From NCBI RefSeq assembly GCF_000731095.1, contig NZ_JMTZ01000040.1:1-64000 (forward strand): a stretch of 64,000 nt of DNA, given 5' to 3'. This document shows positions 7,053-14,959 of this stretch, piece by piece. The notes below the pieces were generated by a model. It made no database searches. It was not told the origin of the DNA and was given only the letters and a program-made list of their open reading frames with translations. The DNA comes from Lysobacter antibioticus. Its GTDB lineage: Bacteria; Pseudomonadota; Gammaproteobacteria; Xanthomonadales; Xanthomonadaceae. How positions within the stretch are numbered: the first letter of the stretch is position 1; each line of letters opens with the position of its first letter. Both the position numbers and the translations under genes were made by a program.

Positions 7053-8909
7053 TCAACCTTGTTTCGATTGGATCCAGCGATCGATCTTGCGGTCGAGCAC
7101 GTCCAGCGGCACCGAGCCGTCCTTCAGCACTTCGGCGTGGAACTCGCGGATGTCGAAGCGCGTGCCGAGCCGGCTTTGCGCGCGCTTGCGCAGCTCCATG
7201 ATCTTGAGCTCGCCGATCTTGTAGGCCAGGGCCTGGCCGGGAATGGCCATGTAGCGTTCGGCTTCGGCGGTGGACTGGGTTTCGCTCTCGGCCGAGTTGT
7301 CGAGCATGTAGGCGATCACCTGCTCGCGGGTCCAGCCCTTGCTGTGCAGGCCGGTGTCGACGACCAGGCGGATCGCGCGCCACAACTCGTTCTGCAGATA
7401 GCCGAAGTAGTCGTAAGGCGTGGCGTACACGCCGAGTTCCTTGCCGAGCGATTCGGCGTACAGGCCCCAGCCTTCGCTGAAGGCGGTTTCGCCGCCGAAG
7501 CGGCGGAACTTCGGCAGGCCGGTCAGTTCCTGCTGCAAGGCGAGCTGGAAGTGATGGCCGGGGATGGCTTCGTGCAGGTACAGGTCTTCGGCGTCCCAGG
7601 TCTTGCGGGTCGGCAGGTCGTAGGTGTTGACGTAGAAGATGCCCGGACGCGTGCCGTCCTCGCTCGGACGCATATAGGAACCGCCGGCGGCGGACTGGGC
7701 GCGGAAGGCCTCGACCGGACGGATTTCGAACGGCGCCTTCGGCGTCAGCGAGAACAACTGCGGAATCTTCTTGTCGATGCGCGCTTCCAGGCCGCGGTAG
7801 TGGGCGAGCAGGGCAGGCTCGTCCTTGAAGGTGAAACGCGGGTCGGTCTGCATGAACTTGAAGAAGTCCTGCAGCGAACCCTGGAACTTCACCTCGCCGC
7901 GGATCTTGCCGATCTCGCCGTGGATGCGCGCGACTTCGTCCAGGCCGATCTGATGGATTTCGGCGGGGGTCATCGTGGTGGTGGTGGAACGGCGCGCATT
8001 GAACGCGTACCAGGCCTCGCCGCCGGGCAGGGCGCCGAGCCCGGCGCTGTCGCGCGCATGCGGCAGGTAATCGTTGGCGATGTACTCGCGCAGGCGCCGG
8101 TAGGCCGGCATCAGCTCGGTCTGGATCATCTGCCGGTAGTCCGCGCTCAGGCGCGTCTTGTCGGCCTCGGAAATGCCGGCCGGCCAGTCCGTCACCGGCT
8201 TCCAGAACAAGGTCGCGGTGGGGTCGTCCTTGATCAGCGCATCCAACTGCGGCAGCACCTTCGTCATCAGCGCTTTCGGCTGGACCACGCCGCGCTTGAC
8301 GCCTTCGCGGCTGTTGGCGATGAGCTGGTCGAACACCGCCGGCACCTTCGCCGCGCGCTTGCGCCAGTTGTCGTAGTCGGCGGCGGTCTTGAACGGTTGC
8401 GAGCCGGTACCGGAACCGAGCTGGGCGATGCTGGCGGCGAAGTTGTAGAACTGGTTGACCGGCTGCAGCCAGGACGGATGCCGGTCCGATTCCAGGTTGA
8501 TCTTCATTTCGCGCACGAAGATCTCGTAGCTCAGCAAGTCCTGGTCGGACAGCCCCTGCGAGCCGACCGATTCGATGGTCTTGAGCCAGCGTTCGGAGAA
8601 TTCGTGCGACTGCTTGCGGAACTCGGCGCTGAGGAAGTTCGGCAGTTGGTCGTTGTAGCGCGGGTCGCCCTGGGCGGTGGCGCGCAGGGGGTTGAGCTTG
8701 AGATTCTCTTCCCAGTACTGCTCGTACAGGCGGTTGAGTTTCTCGCCTTTGGTCTGCACGGTGACCTTGCGCGGCGTGGATGCGGCCGGATCGGTGGCTG
8801 CGGCTGCTGCGGCCACCGGCAGGGCGAGGCACAGCGCCGCGGCGAGCGCGACGGACAAAGCGAGGCGGACCGGGCGCGGGCCCGGACGGCGGAACGGAAG
8901 CGGGGTCAT
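7053..8909 (-). CDS. Exported DUF885-family metallopeptidase-like protein
   Basis: A 618-residue protein with a signal peptide (about 14-38, Ala/Leu rich). The body matches the DUF885 family, which has a thermolysin/M32-like metallopeptidase fold. The motif HEAIPGHH (446-453) has the HExxxGHH form typical of the family, and a second conserved block FSEGWGLYAE (477-486) supplies the probable third metal ligand, a glutamate. Length is normal for the family (about 580-620). It is predicted to act in the periplasm or outside the cell on peptides; the substrate is unknown. It is transcribed alone, with a hairpin cluster downstream. The start ATG at 8909 leaves a complete signal peptide. Function beyond metal-dependent hydrolase is not supported. 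Confidence 0.88.
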   Translation of the reverse strand: MTPLPFRRPGPRPVRLALSVALAAALCLALPVAAAAAATDPAASTPRKVTVQTKGEKLNRLYEQYWEENLKLNPLRATAQGDPRYNDQLPNFLSAEFRKQSHEFSERWLKTIESVGSQGLSDQDLLSYEIFVREMKINLESDRHPSWLQPVNQFYNFAASIAQLGSGTGSQPFKTAADYDNWRKRAAKVPAVFDQLIANSREGVKRGVVQPKALMTKVLPQLDALIKDDPTATLFWKPVTDWPAGISEADKTRLSADYRQMIQTELMPAYRRLREYIANDYLPHARDSAGLGALPGGEAWYAFNARRSTTTTMTPAEIHQIGLDEVARIHGEIGKIRGEVKFQGSLQDFFKFMQTDPRFTFKDEPALLAHYRGLEARIDKKIPQLFSLTPKAPFEIRPVEAFRAQSAAGGSYMRPSEDGTRPGIFYVNTYDLPTRKTWDAEDLYLHEAIPGHHFQLALQQELTGLPKFRRFGGETAFSEGWGLYAESLGKELGVYATPYDYFGYLQNELWRAIRLVVDTGLHSKGWTREQVIAYMLDNSAESETQSTAEAERYMAIPGQALAYKIGELKIMELRKRAQSRLGTRFDIREFHAEVLKDGSVPLDVLDRKIDRWIQSKQG

Positions 8910-9042
8910 GTCTTGGCCGATGCGGACGGACGGACCCGCAGGCTCTCGCGCATGCCCGGCGGGGGCATGAGCCGAAGGTCATGCGCGAGCGCGATGGCGC
9001 TCGCACAGCCTGGCTTGCGCCCCGCCGGTTGCCGCCGCGCTT

Positions 9043-9948
9043 TCAATCCTCCAGATCGGGCAATTGCAGGCGGGTGTAATAGAAATCGCTGGGGCGGCCG
9101 ATGTCGCGCGCATAGAACAGCAGGCCGCGGTCCCACAGCACGGTCGGATGGAATTCGTCCCAGACCGTGTTGACGCAGGGGCCGAGGTTCTTGGCGGTGC
9201 CGAAGCGGCCGTCCTTGAGCCGGGCCGCGTGCAGGTCGCCGTAGCCGTAGCCCAGGTCGGGCAGCGGGTCGTTGGGGAAATCCAGGCGGGTGAACAACAG
9301 GATGCGGCCGTCGGGAGAGATCTCCGGATTGAACTCCCAGCGCTCGGCGGTGTTGACGCCGCCTTCGACCTTGCGCGCCGGCGCGTAGTCGCCGTTGCGC
9401 AGGCGTTCGCTGCGGTAGATGTCGAACTCGCCGTCGCGATCGCTGGCGAAGTACACGTGGCCGTGCCGGTCGGTGCTCGGGTACAGCTCGTCGCCGGCGC
9501 TGTTGACCGCGGCGCCGAGGTGGCGCGGTTCGCCCCAGCCGCGCAAGCCGCGCTTGGCGATCCACAGGTCCATCTTCGCCGCCACGCCGTCGGGCCTCGG
9601 CCGCTCCGACGAGAACACCAGATAACGCCCGTCCGGCGACAGCGCCGGGTCCATGTCGCTGTGCACGCCGGAGAATGGCGCGGCCTGCGGTGCGCTCCAG
9701 CCCGAGGGCCGCCATTGCGAAGTCATGACGGTCGCGCGCTCGCGCGTGCCCGGCCACCAGCCCTTGCTGGTCGACCAATAGGCGCGCTGGCGGCTCGGAG
9801 TAAAGCTCAGGCGCCATTCCCACTGTGGCGTCGAGATGACGCCGTCGGCGAATTTGCGTACCGGCGGGCAGGCGTCGGCGGCCGCGGCCGGCAGGGCGAC
9901 GGCGGCGAGAGCGGCGAGGGCGATCGAAAGACGCGAAAGACGGCGCAT
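9043..9948 (-). CDS. Exported PD40/TolB-like beta-propeller protein
   Basis: A 301-residue protein with a signal peptide (about 1-23, ending PAAAA) followed by repeats of the PD40 (WD40-like) type seen in TolB: DPALSPDGRYLVFSS, DELYPSTDRHGHVYFASD, NPEISPDGRILLFT. At least three or four blades are visible. PD40 proteins act as binding scaffolds in the periplasm, and none of the repeats suggests an enzyme active site. TolB itself is ruled out by the lack of its N-terminal domain and of tol-pal neighbours. It is divergent from the histidine kinase gene at 10095, so the 146-base gap between them probably holds both promoters. It could be a target of that two-component system, but this is a guess from position only. 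Confidence 0.8.
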   Translation of the reverse strand: MRRLSRLSIALAALAAVALPAAAADACPPVRKFADGVISTPQWEWRLSFTPSRQRAYWSTSKGWWPGTRERATVMTSQWRPSGWSAPQAAPFSGVHSDMDPALSPDGRYLVFSSERPRPDGVAAKMDLWIAKRGLRGWGEPRHLGAAVNSAGDELYPSTDRHGHVYFASDRDGEFDIYRSERLRNGDYAPARKVEGGVNTAERWEFNPEISPDGRILLFTRLDFPNDPLPDLGYGYGDLHAARLKDGRFGTAKNLGPCVNTVWDEFHPTVLWDRGLLFYARDIGRPSDFYYTRLQLPDLED

Positions 9949-10094
9949 GGCGGCGATTCACGAAAGGGAGGTGGCCGCAGCCTGCGCGGGCGCGACGGCG
10001 CTCGGAGTCGGGCCGGGACGAATCGGCCGGATCGCGGGACGAACCCCGCGCCGGCGATTGCAAGCGCCGCGGCGCGGGTCCAGCATCGTCTTCC

Positions 10095-11171
10095 ATGCGC
10101 AATCGACTGCCGCTGCTGGTGTTGCTGGTGCTGGGCTGGTGGACCCTCAACGGCTTCGTCTGGGTCGGCCAGGTCGTGACCATGCACCAAGCCGCCGGGC
10201 AACCGGCCGATTGGCCGAACACCCTGCGCCAGCACCTCGCCAGCGCCTGGCTGTGGGTGCCGATCACCCTGGGGCTGTTCGCCTGGGTCGGGCGTCATCC
10301 GATCGAACGCGGCCGGGCGATGTCGGCGCTGGCGATGCAAGGCCTCGCGGTCGTCGTGGTGATCCTGCTGCGCGCCGCGACGGTGGCCGCGCTCAACGGC
10401 TGGATCGGCTGGTACGAACGCCTGCCGTCGGTGGGCGAGTTGCTCGCCGCGAGCGTGCTCAACAACCTGCTGACGAGTTGGCTGATCGTCGGCGTGGCGC
10501 ATGCGCTGGTCTATGCCGAACGCGCGCGCCGCCGCGAACGCCAGGCGATGGAGCTCGAAGCGCGGCTGGCGCGGGCGCGGCTCGATGCGCTGTCGGCGCA
10601 GCTCAATCCGCATTTCCTGTTCAATGCGCTCAATTCGATCGCCGAGATGGTGCATCGCGATCCCGACGGCGCCGACCGCATGCTGGTCGACCTCGGCGCG
10701 CTGCTGCGCCACAGCCTCGACCGCTCGCATCGCCAGGAAATCGCCTTGCGCGACGAACTGGTCGCGCTGGATCACTACATCGGCATCGAGAAGATCCGCC
10801 TCGGCGAACGCCTGCGCGTGCATTGGGCGATCGACTCGGCCCTGCTCGACGCGCAGGTGCCGCAGTTGCTGTTGCAGCCCTTGGTCGAAAACGCGATCCA
10901 CCATGCGGTGGCGATGCGGACCACGCCCGGCGAAGTGTCGGTGCGCGCCGAGCGCCGCGAGGATTGCCTGATCCTCGAAGTCAGCGACGACGGCGGCGCC
11001 GGCGAGGCGGTGCACGGTGCCGGCATCGGCCTGCGCAACACCCGCGCGCGCCTGCAAGGCTTGTACGGCGACGATCACCGCTTCGACATCGGCGCTCGCA
11101 TCGACGGCGGCACCTGCGTGCGCCTGCAATTGCCGTATCGGCGCTGGCAGCCGCTGGAGGCCGCGGCATGA
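10095..11171 (+). CDS. LytS/YehU-type sensor histidine kinase
   Basis: A 358-residue membrane kinase. The N-terminal half has four hydrophobic segments (about 4-28, 48-66, 75-100, 115-138), and the C-terminal half is a His_kinase domain of the LytS family. The phosphoacceptor histidine sits in LNPHFLFNALNSI, and the ATP-binding N-box is QPLVENAIHHA. A glycine-rich G box GAGIGLRNTRARL follows. There is no periplasmic domain of any size, so the signal is probably sensed within the membrane or at its surface. Its last codons overlap the response regulator start (ATGA at 11168-11171), giving a tightly coupled pair. In the family these pairs control secreted enzymes, cell-wall or carbon-source responses. 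Confidence 0.93.
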   Translation: MRNRLPLLVLLVLGWWTLNGFVWVGQVVTMHQAAGQPADWPNTLRQHLASAWLWVPITLGLFAWVGRHPIERGRAMSALAMQGLAVVVVILLRAATVAALNGWIGWYERLPSVGELLAASVLNNLLTSWLIVGVAHALVYAERARRRERQAMELEARLARARLDALSAQLNPHFLFNALNSIAEMVHRDPDGADRMLVDLGALLRHSLDRSHRQEIALRDELVALDHYIGIEKIRLGERLRVHWAIDSALLDAQVPQLLLQPLVENAIHHAVAMRTTPGEVSVRAERREDCLILEVSDDGGAGEAVHGAGIGLRNTRARLQGLYGDDHRFDIGARIDGGTCVRLQLPYRRWQPLEAAA

Positions 11172-11938
11172 GCCTGCTCGCGACGGCACCGCTGCGCGCG
11201 GTGGTGGTCGACGACGAGGCGATGTCGCGCGCGCGCCTGTGCCGCTTGCTGGGCCTGGAGGCGGATGTGGAAGTGATCGCCGAATGCGCCGACGGCGACA
11301 GCGCGGTCGCGGCTTTGCGCCGGCTGCCGGCCGACGTGGTGTTTCTCGACATCCGCCTGCCCGATCTCAACGGCTTCGGCGTGCTGCAGGCCTTGCCGGC
11401 GGCGCGACGGCCGCAGGTGGTGTTCGTGACCGCGCATGCCGAGCACGCCCTGCGTGCCTTCGATGCCGATGCGGTCGACTACCTGCTCAAGCCCTATTCC
11501 GCCGAGCGCCTCGGCGCGGCGCTGGCGCGGGTGCGGCGCGCACGCGCGGCGCAGGCGGAGCGTCCGTTGCGCGCGGCGGCGAGCGGCGAGGGCGCGCGCG
11601 AAGGCTATCCGCAGCGCCTGGCGGTGCCGGTGGGCGCGCGTCTGCGCCTGCTGCCGGTCGAAGAGGTCGAATGCGTGATCGCCCAGAGCAACTACGTCGA
11701 GCTGCACGCCGGCGGCCAGGCCTATCTGCTGCGCGAGACCTTGAACGGCATCGAGGCGCGGCTGGACCCGCGCCGCTTCGTGCGCATCCATCGTTCGCGC
11801 ATCGTCCATCTGCAGGCGGTGCGCGACATCGAACAGCTCGATGGCGGCCGTTATCTGCTGCGCTTGGTCAACGGCCAGCGCCTGGGCAGCGGCGCCAGCT
11901 ATCGCGAGCGGATACGCGAGGCCATGGGGCTGGGCTAA
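11168..11938 (+). CDS. LytTR-family response regulator
   Basis: A 256-residue regulator starting at the ATG that overlaps the kinase stop. The receiver domain (about 11-125) has the acidic pair VVVDDEAMSRARL, the phosphoacceptor Asp in VVFLDIRLPDLNG, a Thr in FVTAHAEHAL and the conserved Lys in YLLKPY. The C-terminal LytTR DNA-binding domain (about 150-255) shows LLPVEEVECVIAQSNYVELH and RRFVRIHRSRIVH. LytTR regulators bind pairs of short direct repeats. It is predicted to be the partner of the upstream kinase. The gene ends 25 bases before the convergent yhhQ stop, with no clear terminator between them. Confidence 0.94.
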   Translation: MSLLATAPLRAVVVDDEAMSRARLCRLLGLEADVEVIAECADGDSAVAALRRLPADVVFLDIRLPDLNGFGVLQALPAARRPQVVFVTAHAEHALRAFDADAVDYLLKPYSAERLGAALARVRRARAAQAERPLRAAASGEGAREGYPQRLAVPVGARLRLLPVEEVECVIAQSNYVELHAGGQAYLLRETLNGIEARLDPRRFVRIHRSRIVHLQAVRDIEQLDGGRYLLRLVNGQRLGSGASYRERIREAMGLG

Positions 11939-11963
11939 GCCATGCGTACCCGTGCCGCGGCGA

Positions 11964-12788
11964 TCAGTCCGCCGCCGCCTCGTCGCGCAATTGGCGGGCG
12001 CGGGCCTCGCCGAGATAGCGGTGAATCCACATGCGCAGCAGATAGATCAGCGGGATCATCGCGAACGCGGCCAGCATCTTGTAGACGTAGTTGACCGAAC
12101 CGATGGCGAGGAACTGCGGGATCGGCCAATGCTGCGGGCCGAGCACGAAGGCGATATACAGCACGACGAAGCTGTCGACCAACTGCGAGACCGCGGTCGA
12201 GCCGGTCGCGCGCAGCCAGATATGTTTCTCGCCGGTGACGCTGCGGATGCGGTGGAACACACCGACGTCGATCAACTGGCCGATCATGAAGGCGATCAGC
12301 GAGCCGCCGATGCTCCACAGGCCCTGGCCGAAGATCGCCGCGAACGCGGCCTGGTAGTCCGGCACGCCCTGGGCCTGCGCCGCCTGCACCCACCACGCCG
12401 CCGGCGCCAGCGCGATCGCGGCGAAGGCGAACACGAAGCCGTAGGCGATCAACAGGGCCGCGAGCCAGGAGATCAGGCGCACGCCGCGGCGGCCGAAGAA
12501 CTCGTTGATGACGTCGGTCATCAGGAACACCACCGGCCACAGCAGGGTGCCGGCGGTGAAGTTCAGCGAGCCGGTCTGGCCGAACAGATTCCATTGCAGC
12601 GGGGCGATGCCGAGGGTGTCCTCGAGGGCGAAGATCTTGACCCCGATGAACTCGGCCAACGCCGCGTTGACGCAGAAAAACGCCGACAGGACGATGAACA
12701 GACGCAGCGCGCGGTCCTGCAGGGTGCGGGTGCCTTCGCCGCCGGCGCTCGCGATCGCGGCGGCGGTCTCTATCCCGGATGCGCTCAT
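11964..12788 (-). CDS. yhhQ: Queuosine precursor transporter, YhhQ/VUT family (DUF165)
   Basis: A 274-residue inner-membrane protein with about six membrane helices. YhhQ imports queuosine precursors (preQ0/preQ1) used to modify tRNA wobble guanosines. Family signatures seen: NAALAEFIGVKIF, WPVVFLMTDVINEFFGRRG, IGQLIDVGVFHRIR and SQLVDSFVVLYIAF, where the VINEFFG and QLVDS blocks are typical. Length is longer than E. coli YhhQ (about 220) because of an N-terminal extension of about 25 residues and an insertion in the middle (WWVQAAQAQGVPDYQAAFAAI). The ATG at 12788 overlaps the stop of the upstream dehydrogenase (ATGA), so it is the third gene of a coupled operon. No other queuosine gene is in the window. 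Confidence 0.9.
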   Translation of the reverse strand: MSASGIETAAAIASAGGEGTRTLQDRALRLFIVLSAFFCVNAALAEFIGVKIFALEDTLGIAPLQWNLFGQTGSLNFTAGTLLWPVVFLMTDVINEFFGRRGVRLISWLAALLIAYGFVFAFAAIALAPAAWWVQAAQAQGVPDYQAAFAAIFGQGLWSIGGSLIAFMIGQLIDVGVFHRIRSVTGEKHIWLRATGSTAVSQLVDSFVVLYIAFVLGPQHWPIPQFLAIGSVNYVYKMLAAFAMIPLIYLLRMWIHRYLGEARARQLRDEAAAD

Positions 12789-13975
12789 CGCTTGGGCCTC
12801 ACGTAATAGATCACGCCGCTCTTGTCGTCGCTGAAGAAGAAACTGTCGCGGCCCGTGCGCAGCACGTCGCAGGGGCGGCCGTGCACCTTGCCCTTGGCGA
12901 GGAAACCGTTGACCAACTCGCCGCCGCTGCGGCCGTCGGCGCCGACCCGGACGATGCGGTAGCCGTGATCGAGGCGGAGCTTGCTGCCGCCGTGCAGGGC
13001 GACCAGGTATTCGTTCTGCAGCATGGCGCCGTCGGCGGACGGGAACCAGGTCAGGCCCAGCGCCGAGGCGTGCGAAGGGAAGGACGCGAACGGCTTGGGC
13101 ACCTGCATGCAACCGGGTTTGCGCGGAAACTTCGGATCGGTGTGGGCGCGGCCCTTGCTGTGATAGCAGAACGGCCAGCCGTAGTCGGCGCCGTCGCGCA
13201 GCGCGAACATCGTCTCGTCGGGTTTCTGGTCGCCGAGATGGTCGGCGCCCTGGTTGGTCGCATACAGCTGGCCGTCGCGGAACAGCAGCCCGACCGCGTT
13301 GCGCAGGCCCTGCGCGTAGATGCGGCGGCCGCTGCCGTCGGGGTTCATCTGCAGCACCGCGGCGCGCACGTCTTCTTTCTCGATGCAGGCATTGCAACTG
13401 CTGCCGACCGAGACGTAGAGCTTGCCGTCGCCGAAGGCGAGGGTGCGGGTCAGGTGCCAACCGCCGTACTTGTAGCTCAGGCCGTAGTCGGGGAAGGTCG
13501 CCAGGGTTTCGGGTTCGGAGGAAGGCTTGAGGTCGCCGTTGCGGTAGCGGTAGCGCAGCAACTTGTCGGTGTTGGCGAGGTACAGCCAGGACTGGCCCTG
13601 GGCATCGGTGTGGAAGGCGACGCTGTTGGGATTGCGTTGCTTGTCGAGATACACCGAGACCTTGCCGAACCGCGCGCGCTGCTCGTCCCAATCGTCGAGG
13701 GCGTAGACGCGCCCGCGGCGGTTGTCGCTGAGGTCGTGCATATCGGTGACGAACAAGCGTCCGTCCGGGCTGCGGGCGAAGAAGCGCACGCGCTTGAGGC
13801 CTTGCACCGCCGGGACGATCTCGAGCTCGGCCGGCAGGTTGAGAGTGAAACTGCGGCCGTCGTCGAGCGCGACGCGATGCGGCGTCAGCGCCGCAGGTGC
13901 GGCGACGGCGGCGCTGGCGAGGCCGGTGCAGGCGAGCAGGGCCGCGGCCAGGCGCAGCAAGTGGCGTGGCTTCAT
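12785..13975 (-). CDS. Exported sorbosone/glucose-dehydrogenase-like beta-propeller (PQQ-type fold)
   Basis: A 396-residue protein with a signal peptide (about 1-25). It belongs to the soluble-glucose-dehydrogenase/sorbosone dehydrogenase family: RFFARSPDGRLFVTD, HLTRTLAFGDGKLYVSVGSSCNAC, QGLRNAVGLLFRDGQLYATNQGADHLG, DYGWPFCYHS and GLTWFP are typical propeller segments. Members with a bound quinone oxidise sugars or aldehydes in the periplasm, but many homologues have no proven substrate. Four or more cysteines (CNAC pair; FCY...GCM) suggest disulfides, in keeping with export. It overlaps the DUF502 gene upstream and yhhQ downstream by four bases each, so the three are one transcript, but no shared pathway is obvious. 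Confidence 0.86.
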   Translation of the reverse strand: MKPRHLLRLAAALLACTGLASAAVAAPAALTPHRVALDDGRSFTLNLPAELEIVPAVQGLKRVRFFARSPDGRLFVTDMHDLSDNRRGRVYALDDWDEQRARFGKVSVYLDKQRNPNSVAFHTDAQGQSWLYLANTDKLLRYRYRNGDLKPSSEPETLATFPDYGLSYKYGGWHLTRTLAFGDGKLYVSVGSSCNACIEKEDVRAAVLQMNPDGSGRRIYAQGLRNAVGLLFRDGQLYATNQGADHLGDQKPDETMFALRDGADYGWPFCYHSKGRAHTDPKFPRKPGCMQVPKPFASFPSHASALGLTWFPSADGAMLQNEYLVALHGGSKLRLDHGYRIVRVGADGRSGGELVNGFLAKGKVHGRPCDVLRTGRDSFFFSDDKSGVIYYVRPKR

Positions 13976-14652
13976 GCTTGCGGCTCCTGCGGGTTCGGCG
14001 CGGCCGGCGACGGCACCGAGAACGGAATCGACTCCGGCGAGACCGCGCCGCCGGAGATGATGAAGCTCATCGCCTGGTCGACGGTCCAGTCGGTCGGGGT
14101 GATTTTTTCCACCGGCACGATCTCCAGATAGCCCGAGGTCGGGTTCGGCGTGGTCGGCACATACACCGCGGCCAGTTCGCGGCCGGTGCCTTGTTCGCGC
14201 ATGACCCGGGTGACGAAGCCGATCGACTTCATCTCGTTGTGCGGGAAGTCGATCAGCACCACGCGCTGAGTGCCGTCGGGCTTGGTCTGCAGGATGTCGA
14301 GCAACTGCCGCGCGCTGCCGTAGATGGTGCTGGCCAACGGAATGCGCTTGATCAGCGACTCGAACCAGCGCAGCACGGTCTGGCCGATCACGCGTCGGGT
14401 CATTACCCCCGACAGCAGGATCACCCCGAGCGTGGCGATCAGGCCGATCGCGGTCTGTACCCACGGGTCGTTCAACCAGCCCAGCGTGTGCGGGTAGCCG
14501 AGGGCGAGGTTGTTGAGCAGCGGACCGATCAAGGGACGGCTGGTGTCCGACAACAGTACGAACACGAACTTGACCACGACCCAGGTCAGCCAGATCGGCA
14601 GCAGGGTCAACAGGCCGGTGAGAAACAGGCGTTGCAGGTTGGACATGCGCAT
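13972..14652 (-). CDS. DUF502 membrane protein
   Basis: A 226-residue protein of the DUF502 family, with two membrane helices (about 8-35 and 67-87) and a conserved soluble part: PLASTIYGSARQLLDIL, VVLIDFPHNEMKSIGFVT, VYVPTTPNPTSGYLEIVP. Function is unknown; some plant relatives (COV/LCV) affect membrane trafficking, which says little here. The C-terminus is Pro-rich (last 20 residues). Two in-frame ATGs (14652 and 14646) are possible; neither has a strong ribosome binding site. It is the first gene of the coupled operon with the dehydrogenase-like gene and yhhQ. Confidence 0.85.
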   Translation of the reverse strand: MRMSNLQRLFLTGLLTLLPIWLTWVVVKFVFVLLSDTSRPLIGPLLNNLALGYPHTLGWLNDPWVQTAIGLIATLGVILLSGVMTRRVIGQTVLRWFESLIKRIPLASTIYGSARQLLDILQTKPDGTQRVVLIDFPHNEMKSIGFVTRVMREQGTGRELAAVYVPTTPNPTSGYLEIVPVEKITPTDWTVDQAMSFIISGGAVSPESIPFSVPSPAAPNPQEPQA

Positions 14653-14959
14653 GGCGCGGATTGTAGGCGACGGCGGCGGCGAACACGCGGCATGCGCCGA
14701 CGCTGGCTGCGCGGGTCGTCATTGCCAGCGCTGGTTCAAAAGCAAATCCCCCCTAGCCCCCCTTTTGCAAAGGGGGGACGGTATGCCTCCGGTGATTCGT
14801 CCGTCCGAAAAGTCACCCGTTCGAAAATTAACCCCTCGAAAGTTCGCCCCCTTTGCAAAGGGGGCGGCGCCCGACGCCGTTCGAGGTCGGGTGAGGCTGG
14901 CTGGCGCGGGGGATTTCGCTTCAGGTCGCGACGATCGCTGCGCCTCAGCCCCCAGCGCC
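14653..14959. other. Gap occupied mainly by a C-rich repeat element
   Basis: The 307 bases between the DUF502 and kinase genes hold the repeat element 14741-14920 and about 90 bases next to DUF502 where its promoter should lie. No coding sequence is supported. Confidence 0.6.
14741..14920. repeat. C-rich inverted-repeat element (REPIN/MITE-like), divergent copy
   Basis: Left end AGCAAATCCCCCC (14741-14753) and right end GGGGGATTTCGCT (14908-14920) are inverted copies with a one-base difference. Inside are two hairpins of the same type, CCCCCCTTTTGCAAAGGGGGG (14756-14776 region) and CCCCCTTTGCAAAGGGGG (about 14847-14864). The ends and hairpins match the element at 25004-25124 and the single copy at 3108. 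The hairpin nearest 14960 could also end the minus-strand kinase transcript. Confidence 0.75.
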
